A stretch of 6,036 nt of DNA from Candidatus Sulfotelmatobacter sp. (GTDB taxonomy: Bacteria > Acidobacteriota > Terriglobia > Terriglobales > Acidobacteriaceae): contig JASHRB010000731.1 of NCBI GenBank assembly GCA_030037575.1, forward strand, positions 1 to 6,036, written 5' to 3'. Shown here one piece after another: positions 1-4,964 of this stretch; the stretch's first letter is position 1, and each line of letters starts with the position of its first letter. Position numbers and translations under genes: made by a program. Under the pieces are notes generated by a model that was given only the letters and a program-made list of their open reading frames with translations, was not told the origin of the DNA and searched no databases.

Positions 1-489
1 CCCCAACCACAGCACGAGCAGCGACAAAATCAGGAAGCGCACGAACCTTCCCGCGAAGATGGCGGCAAGAAAATCGCGAAAGCGCATCTCGAACACCGCC
101 GCGCCCAGCACAAAGATCTTGAACGGCGTGGGCGGCGGCAGCATGGCCGGAAACATCAGCGCCCAGAATTCGTGCTGCTCGAACGAGCGGTGAATCCGCA
201 GAAAACGCTCCTCCGGAATGCGTTTGCGCAGCACCTTCTCGCCGCCCGCGTATCCGATGAGATAAAGTGGAATGCTACCCAGCGCCGAGCCCAGCGAAGC
301 CAGCAGCACGTCAAGCAACATGCGCCCGTGGTTCGCATAGACGTAGGTCGCGACGATCGCATCGACCGGCATGCCCAGCAGGGCGGAATCGGCCAAAGCA
401 ATCACAAAAACACCCCAGATTCCGAGATGCTGCAGCAGCGCCCAGATCCACGCCGTATAGCGCGCCAGAATATGGCCGACGGTTTTCAA
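1..489 (-). CDS. DedA/VTT (SNARE-associated) family membrane protein, 3' end cut off by the window
   Basis: The minus strand reads open from a TTG at 489 to the window edge, giving 163 codons with no stop. The product is strongly hydrophobic. Membrane-type stretches lie at about residues 13-33, 57-80 and 123-163. The segment at about 113-128 (FPAMLPPPTPFKIFVL), followed by GRFVRF at 147-152, matches the proline-rich re-entrant region and the GR-x-x-R(Y/F) signature of VTT-domain proteins, closest to the YqaA-like branch. VTT proteins are inner-membrane proteins; some DedA members recycle undecaprenyl phosphate or move lipids, but nothing here fixes the substrate. The start is uncertain: an in-frame TAG lies at 502-504, the first possible start after it is TTG 489, no Shine-Dalgarno is visible, and the first ATG is at codon 40. 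It is divergent from the phosphoesterase operon. The family call is fairly firm; the start is not. Confidence 0.82.
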   Translation of the reverse strand, partial: MKTVGHILARYTAWIWALLQHLGIWGVFVIALADSALLGMPVDAIVATYVYANHGRMLLDVLLASLGSALGSIPLYLIGYAGGEKVLRKRIPEERFLRIHRSFEQHEFWALMFPAMLPPPTPFKIFVLGAAVFEMRFRDFLAAIFAGRFVRFLILSLLVLWLG

Positions 490-670
490 AGGAAATTCAG
501 TCTACGTGAAAAACCGCCGCAAATTCACCGCAAAGAAACATTTCCCCCCGGCAGCGGCCGCTGATTCCTGGGTTTATCGCAAAGTTATCCGGGTTACTTT
601 GGTAGTTACTATGCACCAATTTTGATGCAGCTTTCATCTCCCCGTAACATTCGTCTGCTACAAACACATC
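490..670. other. Divergent intergenic spacer (VTT gene / phosphoesterase operon)
   Basis: This 181-bp spacer separates two divergent genes, so it should hold both promoters. I found no convincing -35/-10 pair on either strand. It contains an imperfect 22-bp palindrome at 580-601, a direct repeat GTTACT at 593-598 and 605-610, and a perfect 12-bp palindrome at 552-563. The part from about 565 to 625 is more AT-rich than the flanking genes, as expected for a control region. Confidence 0.6.
580..601. promoter_or_regulatory. Imperfect 22-bp palindrome, candidate operator
   Basis: The outer arms CAAAGT (580-585) and ACTTTG (596-601) are exact inverse complements. Over the full 22 bp, 9 of 11 position pairs are complementary, centred on CC|GG at 589-592. 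It lies about 70 bp upstream of the phosphoesterase start in a divergent spacer, a usual place for a dimeric repressor site. No regulator can be named, and a palindrome of this quality could arise by chance about once per 6 kb. Confidence 0.3.
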
Positions 671-1495
671 ATGGATCTGCATGTTTACAACACGCTGATC
701 CTTTCCGACCTGCACCTCGGTGCAGCGACCAGCCATGCGCGCGAAGCCACGCGCGTGCTGAAAGAAAATCGTTTTTACCGGCTGATCCTGCTGGGCGACA
801 TATTCGCCGACCTCAACTTTGCCCGCCTCACCAAAGAACACTGGAAGTTTCTCGGCTACATTCGCAAACTGTCGAACCCCAAGCGCAGCATCGAAGTGGT
901 GTGGGTCGAGGGCAATCACGATCACGGGCTGACCAACATCATGTCCCACCTGGTCGGTGTGCGGGTGTACCAGCATTACTCGTGGTACTGCGGCGCGCGC
1001 AAGCACATGGCGATCCACGGCCACCAGTTCGACGGCTTCCAGGTCAACAACGTTCGATTGAGCAGCCTGGGCACATCGCTCTATCTCAAACTGCAGCAAA
1101 TGGATTTCAAGAACAAGCCGATTGCGCGGCTTATCGACCGGGTGAACACGCGCTGGCTGCGCATGTCGTCGAAAGTGGCTGCCGCTGCGCTGCAGTTTGC
1201 CAGGCAGCATGAGGCCGAACGCATTTTCTGCGGGCACACGCATGAAGCGATCCACGTCGAACGGGATGGAATTGATTACTACAACGCGGGCGGCTGGGTT
1301 GATTCCCGCATGACGTATCTGACCGTCGACGAGCAGGAGGTTTGCATCCATGAATACAACGAACAGCAATACCCGGAGCGAGTTGACGATCGTGATTCCG
1401 GCGAAGAACGAGGCCAAGCTGATCCCACGCTTGCTGACTTCGCTGACGAGTCAGGACTACTCGAAGATGTCGAGTACGAGGGTGTTGGTCGCTGA
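671..1495 (+). CDS. LpxH-like metallophosphoesterase (UDP-2,3-diacylglucosamine diphosphatase family, COG2908 type)
   Basis: The 274-aa product has a calcineurin-like metallophosphoesterase core with the metal-binding motifs in order: SDLHLG (D13, H15), GD (D43), GNHDHG (N82, H83), IHGHQFD (H116, H118) and CGHTHE (H189, H191). The later YYNAGGWVDS segment is typical of the branch that contains LpxH-type hydrolases, which cleave UDP-2,3-diacylglucosamine to lipid X and UMP on the cytoplasmic face of the inner membrane. True LpxH is one member of a wider family, so the substrate is inferred. ATG 671 is the only ATG after the in-frame TGA at 623-625; it has no strong Shine-Dalgarno. The core appears to end near residue 232. 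The remaining acidic tail (about 42 residues) is encoded almost wholly by DNA that also codes for the start of the next gene, which overlaps by 146 bp. Confidence 0.85.
   Translation: MDLHVYNTLILSDLHLGAATSHAREATRVLKENRFYRLILLGDIFADLNFARLTKEHWKFLGYIRKLSNPKRSIEVVWVEGNHDHGLTNIMSHLVGVRVYQHYSWYCGARKHMAIHGHQFDGFQVNNVRLSSLGTSLYLKLQQMDFKNKPIARLIDRVNTRWLRMSSKVAAAALQFARQHEAERIFCGHTHEAIHVERDGIDYYNAGGWVDSRMTYLTVDEQEVCIHEYNEQQYPERVDDRDSGEERGQADPTLADFADESGLLEDVEYEGVGR
1335..1340 (+). promoter_or_regulatory. Strong Shine-Dalgarno (AGGAGG) of the glycosyltransferase, inside the phosphoesterase gene
   Basis: AGGAGG lies 9 nt before ATG 1350 and is read in the upstream gene as part of the codons for residues around 222-225 (cag gag gtt). 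This near-ideal ribosome site decides the glycosyltransferase start, and so shows that the long overlap between the two genes is probably real. Confidence 0.85.
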
Positions 1496-2084
1496 CGCCA
1501 ACTCGACCGACGGCACCCGGGAAATCGTCCTGAGTTTTCGCGACCGCCTGAAGGTAAGCGTGATTCGCGGAGGAGTGCCGTCGGTTGGCCGCAATCTCGG
1601 TGCAGCGCAGGCCGACAGCGATTACGTTCTGTTTCTCGATGCCGATATCGAGTTGGCCCATCCTTCGCTGGTTCGCCGCGCCGTGGAATCGGCGCAGCGC
1701 AAGCAACTCGACTGTGTGACCACCAACATTCTCTGCCGCGACGGCAATTGGATCGACAAGCTGCTCTATGCGGGCAACGATCTTTTTCAATATCTTTCCA
1801 GCCTGCACCATCCCTTCGCCACCGGAATGTTCATGCTGTTCGATCTGAACAAGTTTCGCGAGCTGGGTGGATTTCACGAGCAGGTTTTATTCGGCGAAGA
1901 TTATCTGCTGACTCAGCAGGTCGAGCGCAAGCGCTTCGCCATCGTTGGCGGCGGCGTTTATACAACCAATCGCCGCTTTCAGAAGATGGGCCACTTGCGC
2001 GTGGGCTGGCTCTTCCTGAAAACCGCCGTGAATTTCCGGAACGAAGATTACTTCCTGCGCGATCACAAGTATTGGCAGACATAG
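1350..2084 (+). CDS. Family 2 (GT-A fold) glycosyltransferase
   Basis: The 244-aa product shows the GT2 pattern. The first Rossmann strand is LTIVIPAKNEA (12-22). VADANSTDGT (47-56) is the nucleotide-sugar binding loop. The metal-binding DxD motif is LDADI (96-100, D97 and D99). GGFHEQVLFGED (173-184) carries the acceptor-side ED, with D184 the likely catalytic base. No transmembrane helices are evident, so it probably acts in the cytoplasm or at the inner-membrane surface. The donor and acceptor cannot be read from sequence. Start ATG 1350 follows AGGAGG at 9 nt. The gene overlaps the LpxH-like gene by 146 bp in the +1 frame, so the two are transcribed together and probably translationally coupled, suggesting a shared lipid, LPS or cell-surface glycan task. 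An intrinsic terminator follows 60 bp after the stop. Confidence 0.88.
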   Translation: MNTTNSNTRSELTIVIPAKNEAKLIPRLLTSLTSQDYSKMSSTRVLVADANSTDGTREIVLSFRDRLKVSVIRGGVPSVGRNLGAAQADSDYVLFLDADIELAHPSLVRRAVESAQRKQLDCVTTNILCRDGNWIDKLLYAGNDLFQYLSSLHHPFATGMFMLFDLNKFRELGGFHEQVLFGEDYLLTQQVERKRFAIVGGGVYTTNRRFQKMGHLRVGWLFLKTAVNFRNEDYFLRDHKYWQT

Positions 2085-2143
2085 CTCGGGCCGGGCTTCG
2101 CCGGATCGCTGCCAACGCCCCCTTTTTGCCTTGTGGCCACAAC

Positions 2144-2180
2144 AACAGGATTCCGGCCAACCAGCCGGATCCTGTTTTCT
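2144..2180 (+). terminator. Rho-independent terminator of the phosphoesterase-glycosyltransferase operon
   Basis: The arms at 2144-2157 (AACAGGATTCCGGC) and 2164-2176 (GCCGGATCCTGTT) pair over 13 bp with one bulged T at 2151, around a 6-nt loop. The run TTTTCTT at 2175-2181 follows at once. It lies 60 bp after the glycosyltransferase stop and so ends the operon. A perfect 12-bp palindrome (TTGTGGCCACAA, 2131-2142) directly precedes it and could form a second small hairpin. Confidence 0.8.
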
Positions 2181-2382
2181 TCCCCTTCGTTAGGACTCCG
2201 AGCCCCGCCCAAACGAAACACAAATCCGGGGTTGAAGGGAAAAACGCACTGCGTCCCCCCGCAAAAACGGGTTTGCACCTAGCCTCCTGGGATGCGCGCT
2301 GCAAGTCCGTAAACAAGCCCGACGTCCATTTCAGTATCCCGTACAGCCGCGAGCGAAGTAGACGACGGGGACCCGCGGGATC
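2181..2382. other. Intergenic stretch with no recognisable gene
   Basis: About 200 bp lie between the operon terminator and the end of the decayed barrel gene. Translations in all frames look like chance reading frames with no family resemblance. The only structure seen is an imperfect inverted repeat near 2369-2383 (GGACCC-GC-GGGATCC), next to a GC-rich stretch containing GAGCGAAG. It may be a dispersed intergenic repeat, but only one copy is in the window. Confidence 0.5.
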
Positions 2383-2960
2383 CTAAATCGGAAAGGATTC
2401 CGGTCGACAGAGGAAAGTTCATGTTTGCAGTGCCCCGAAAAGTTCGTCTCCCCCGCCTGCCTGAACGCGCCACGCTGGGAGGCGAGCGATTTTCTGATCG
2501 AAACCGCCGCCGAATGCAGTGGCGCGGGATGTTTTGGAATGGAAGCCGTTATTCCCGCGGATGTGAGAGCTCTCCGAAAAATAGCCTCCGCCAAGGGACG
2601 AGAACCTTGCCGAACCACATCGACACTCTCGGCCCCCCCAGGATTGTTGTACTCGCTGGCATTCGAGAGGGTCGCCGGACAGGTTAATATGCATGGGTTA
2701 GCGAGCTGCGGTACAGGGCAGTGAAGGTTGGGAAGGTCGATCCCTACTGACCGTGGAAGTCGGCTACAATCCCGAGATGCGGAGTTATTCTCGCTTCCCA
2801 TAAGGCTTCCCATCCGTTGGTGTTGAAGGGGCTGAATCCCGGGACTGCCGTCCCGTGATTTGAATATCCAAGGGAACATTTCCGCCGGGTATTTGGGGCG
2901 GGCAAGACCGATGAGCGTGAACTAAAAAATTGCAGGCAGAACCAGTGGGCCGATGGCCCC
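2383..2960 (-). pseudogene. Decayed outer-membrane beta-barrel gene, third member of the tandem array
   Basis: Read on the minus strand, blocks of the neighbouring intact barrel (3038-3586) recur in the right order but in shifting frames. AQIPGGNV lies near 2874-2898; a 1-nt loss then shifts to SLGYSN. NTNGWEA and LGIVADF follow in that frame, and an in-frame TAG follows GQ near 2744-2746. GGPRVSMWFGKV is near 2600-2640. In another frame come ATAFGGGFDQKI and AWRVQ (about 2465-2520) and LFGALQ. One more shift gives NMNFPLSTGIL, ending near a TAG at 2383-2385. These match NTNGWEA, FGPRVSLSLGKI, TALGGGLDYKL, AWRLEGD and STGIVLRF of the intact gene. With one stop and at least three frame changes it cannot make a full barrel. 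The signal-peptide end is too eroded to place the start. It is probably an old tandem duplicate. Confidence 0.82.
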
Positions 2961-3037
2961 GAACCTCCGCTTGGGACCAACCCGGTGGATGCGCCAAAGT
3001 TTCCGCAGCCCGTCCCGATTGCAAGCTGAAATTGAAC

Positions 3038-3586
3038 TTAGAAGCGGAGCACAATGCCGGTCGAGATGCGCGCGTTATTCTGCGTCGTGCTGAACAAGGT
3101 CGAGCGCACGTAGTCTCCCTCGAGACGCCAGGCGAGCAGCGCTATCAGCTTGTAATCGAGGCCTCCGCCGAGAGCGGTGGCGAACGAGGTATCGGAGCCA
3201 ACCCCCTGGTTCACATTGGCATGAGCAGCCCCGATCAGAACTTCGCCGAAAGGTCGAATCTTCCCCAGGCTGAGCGAAACTCGCGGCCCGAAGAGAAAAT
3301 TGCGTTCCACAAAACCCGGATGCAGCTCCAGAGTGCAAAGCGAGGCGCATGCCGCGGGAAAGTTCTGCGAACCATAATGCGCGTCAAAATCGGCCACCAG
3401 GCCGAGCAGGGGAATGATTTTGCCTTCGACCGAAGCTTCCCATCCGTTGGTGTTCACGCTATGAGCCGAAGACAAATCGGTATTCATGTAGGAATAACCG
3501 AAGAACACATTGCCCCTCGGAATTTGAGCGTCGGCCAGCGTTGCCAAGAAAAACAGCGAAAGAGCAGCGAATCCGGTTGTCTTCAT
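3038..3586 (-). CDS. Small outer-membrane beta-barrel protein (OMP_b-brl-like)
   Basis: The 182-aa product begins with a signal peptide: MKTTG, a hydrophobic core at 6-18, and probable cleavage after LADA (A20) before Q21. The mature part has the alternating pattern of an eight-stranded barrel: GNVFFGYSYM (25-34), NGWEASVEGKI (47-57), NFLFGPRVSLSLGKIRPF (96-113), FATALGGGLDYKL (135-147), AWRLEGDY (152-159). It ends in ISTGIVLRF with a C-terminal Phe, as required by the BAM machinery. Residues 78-90 form a probable surface loop holding C80 and C84, an unusual CASLC pair in a barrel. It should sit in the outer membrane; no enzyme or transport role can be read from it. ATG 3586 is the natural start, as the signal peptide follows it directly; its Shine-Dalgarno is weak. 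It is the central copy of three tandem paralogues and lies 162 bp downstream of the next one. Confidence 0.87.
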   Translation of the reverse strand: MKTTGFAALSLFFLATLADAQIPRGNVFFGYSYMNTDLSSAHSVNTNGWEASVEGKIIPLLGLVADFDAHYGSQNFPAACASLCTLELHPGFVERNFLFGPRVSLSLGKIRPFGEVLIGAAHANVNQGVGSDTSFATALGGGLDYKLIALLAWRLEGDYVRSTLFSTTQNNARISTGIVLRF

Positions 3587-3748
3587 GCCGATCTTAACCT
3601 TACCCTTCCAGTCCGCGTAACCGGGGACGGAATTTAGATGCGGCGAGAGAGAAATGTGTCGACTGCGCGGGGACTGGAGAGTTCAACCGACCGCAGCGAG
3701 AGCACGATCATGGCGGGGGAACTCGGATTGAGGCGACGGCAAAGGCGG
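3587..3748. other. Spacer between the two intact barrel genes
   Basis: These 162 bp separate two same-strand genes, enough for a separate promoter for the 3038-3586 gene. I see no clear hairpin-plus-T terminator for the upstream gene and no convincing -35/-10 pair; a TAAATT on the minus strand near 3631-3636 is the only -10-like word. Co-transcription of the two genes therefore stays open. Confidence 0.4.
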
Positions 3749-4261
3749 TTAGAAACGCCACACCAGCCCGGTTGAAACCCGGATATCGTTCTGCGTTGCG
3801 TCGAGCATATGGCTGTGAACGTAGTCCCCCTGAAGTCGCCAGGCAAATCTGTGCAAGGGAAGTCTCCGGTCGACGCCGCCGCCGCCATCTTCAATGATGC
3901 AATTGAAGGCTTCGCCGCTGGTAATCAATTGCTGAATTCCCCCGCCCACGTGAAGGAACAGCCGCCACTTGCCGTAGTTTTTCGAGACTCGCACTCCGAG
4001 CACGCCGTTGTATTGCTGGACTCCCGTGCGGTAGATTCCGCTGCCGTCGAAAAAGAATCCAAGATAGGGGCGGCTGGCGAATGTCTTCACCTCGACGCCG
4101 CCATCCCAGCCGCGAAAGGAAAGCCGATTGATGATATCGACCGAATTGGCATAGGCAACCCCGGCATAGACGTTTCCACTTTGAATAATTTGAGCGTTCG
4201 ACACGGTTGCCCATAGCATCAGGATCAGAAATGCCAGAACCACGGCAGCGGTTTTCGACAC
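3749..4261 (-). CDS. Small outer-membrane beta-barrel protein, divergent paralogue
   Basis: The 170-aa product starts at GTG 4261. It has a signal peptide with a hydrophobic core at 5-19 and probable cleavage after VSNA (A23) before Q24. The mature part follows the plan of the neighbouring barrel: SGNVYAGVAYANS (28-40), RGWDGGVEVK (50-59), GVLGVRVSKNYGKWRLFLHVGGG (86-108), then FAWRLQGDYVHSHM (139-152) and STGLVWRF (163-170). The last 30 residues match the 3038-3586 product closely (WRL-GDYV-S-ATQN-R-STG), while the middle is shorter and much diverged, with a single Cys (C121) in a Gly-rich loop. Location should be the outer membrane; function is unknown. AGGAGG at 4272-4277, 10 nt upstream, supports the GTG start. 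It is the promoter-proximal gene of the array and divergent from the STAS gene. Confidence 0.85.
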   Translation of the reverse strand: MSKTAAVVLAFLILMLWATVSNAQIIQSGNVYAGVAYANSVDIINRLSFRGWDGGVEVKTFASRPYLGFFFDGSGIYRTGVQQYNGVLGVRVSKNYGKWRLFLHVGGGIQQLITSGEAFNCIIEDGGGGVDRRLPLHRFAWRLQGDYVHSHMLDATQNDIRVSTGLVWRF

Positions 4262-4271
4262 GAAAATGAGT

Positions 4272-4277
4272 CCTCCT
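4272..4277 (-). promoter_or_regulatory. Shine-Dalgarno (AGGAGG) deciding the GTG start at 4261
   Basis: On the minus strand AGGAGG is followed by 10 nt and then GTG. There is no ATG in frame between the motif and the signal-peptide core, so GTG is the likely initiator. Confidence 0.75.
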
Positions 4278-4532
4278 CGGCAACGATGCCAGCAGCAAAT
4301 TCTACCTGAATGCGGGAAGCCCGTTGGATAAGTCGGTTAGATGCAGTGTACCGGACGACGAGGATGCCCTGGCTGGGCAAAATTGTGCCGCTGCAGAACC
4401 GGCCCGCGCCAGCAAAAAATTACCTCATTTTCATGGTTCCAAAAGCCGAGCACAAGCGTCTATTCATTAACATGACGCATTGGCAACCCGGGCCGCAGCC
4501 CGATCCCATGGCGGCTTGCAGAGTAGGACACC
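4278..4532. other. Divergent spacer between barrel array and STAS gene
   Basis: About 250 bp that should hold the promoters of the barrel array (minus) and the STAS gene (plus). On the minus strand TAGAAT (4299-4304) is a fair -10 word without a good -35 at the right distance. The plus strand is open in the STAS frame from ATG 4310, but the translation lacks any family resemblance and reads like untranslated leader. An AT-richer patch lies at about 4415-4475. Confidence 0.4.
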
Positions 4533-4537
4533 AGGAG
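4533..4537 (+). promoter_or_regulatory. Shine-Dalgarno (AGGAG) pointing to the TTG start of the STAS gene
   Basis: AGGAG is followed by 6 nt and then TTG 4544. That places the start exactly where the STAS fold begins and argues against the longer in-frame starts at 4310, 4472 and 4508. Confidence 0.7.
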
Positions 4538-4543
4538 TGCAAG

Positions 4544-4909
4544 TTGAAACTCAGTTTGGAAACTCGGAATAGCGGGGACGTGATGATTGTTCACTGCCAG
4601 GGCCGCATTGTGTATCGCAACGAGGCTCGGGCTTTGTCGCACCTGGTGGGCGAACTGCTGCAGTGCGGCAGCAAGGTTGTGCTCGACCTCAGCGGAGTGA
4701 GCTCCATCGATAGCGCCGGCATTGGAGAGCTGGTTCTGTTGCACACGCGCGCGCAATCGCAAAAAGCGGAGATGAAATATGCCAGCCCCAGCCCGCTGGT
4801 GCGCAAGCTGCTCGGGCTTACCCATCTCGATTCCGTGTTCGAGATGCACTCCAGCGTGTACCACGCGTTGGCGGCGTTTCAATCCGCCGAAGCCTGCGCA
4901 CACTGTTGA
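4544..4909 (+). CDS. Single-domain STAS protein (anti-sigma factor antagonist, SpoIIAA/RsbV type)
   Basis: From TTG 4544 the product is 121 aa, the usual size of a free-standing STAS domain. The first strand is LSLETRNSGDVMIVHCQGRI (3-22). The core strand VVLDLSGVSSIDSAGIGELVLL contains the conserved Asp-Ser (D56-S57), and S57 corresponds to the serine that partner kinases phosphorylate in SpoIIAA/RsbV. In that family the unphosphorylated protein binds an anti-sigma factor kinase and frees the sigma factor; some STAS proteins serve other signalling complexes. No kinase, phosphatase or sigma factor is in the window, so its partner is unknown. The C-terminus CAHC has two Cys of unclear meaning. 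Longer starts at ATG 4310, 4472 or 4508 are in frame, but their extra residues fit no STAS pattern, whereas the TTG has a well-placed AGGAG. The gene is divergent from the barrel array and convergent with lysR, 55 bp away. Confidence 0.87.
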   Translation: MKLSLETRNSGDVMIVHCQGRIVYRNEARALSHLVGELLQCGSKVVLDLSGVSSIDSAGIGELVLLHTRAQSQKAEMKYASPSPLVRKLLGLTHLDSVFEMHSSVYHALAAFQSAEACAHC

Positions 4910-4964
4910 TCCCGAATCGCGGCAAATAATATTTTTCCTGATGGGGGAGAGGTGGGGTTGCAAT

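Noticed and set aside
552..563. Perfect 12-bp palindrome CAGCGGCCGCTG as an operator
   Set aside because: A 12-bp palindrome is expected about once per 4 kb by chance, more often in GC-rich DNA, and there is no other support.
497..1417. Long minus-strand open frame (306 codons) antisense to the phosphoesterase gene
   Set aside because: It mirrors the real gene, has no recognisable domain, and is explained by GC-rich third positions keeping the antisense frame open.
1131..1877. Minus-strand open frame (248 codons) across the phosphoesterase/glycosyltransferase junction
   Set aside because: Antisense to two well-supported genes; the translation has no family-like pattern.
1748..2386. Plus-strand open frame overlapping the glycosyltransferase end and running through its terminator
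   Set aside because: Arg/Pro-rich translation, crosses the intrinsic terminator, no family pattern.
2930..3637. Plus-strand open frame (235 codons) covering the intact barrel gene
   Set aside because: Antisense to a clear signal-peptide beta-barrel protein; no independent features.
3608..3677. Inverted repeat CCAGTCCGCG / CGCGGGGACTGG as a terminator between the barrel genes
   Set aside because: The arms are mismatched by 2 nt, the loop is about 48 nt, and no T-run follows on the minus strand.
4310..4543. N-terminal extension of the STAS gene from ATG 4310
   Set aside because: The extra 78 residues fit no STAS pattern, and a well-placed AGGAG precedes the TTG at 4544.
4910..4964. Bidirectional terminator between the convergent STAS and lysR genes
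   Set aside because: There is an AT-rich ATATTTTT patch, but I found no hairpin next to it on either strand.
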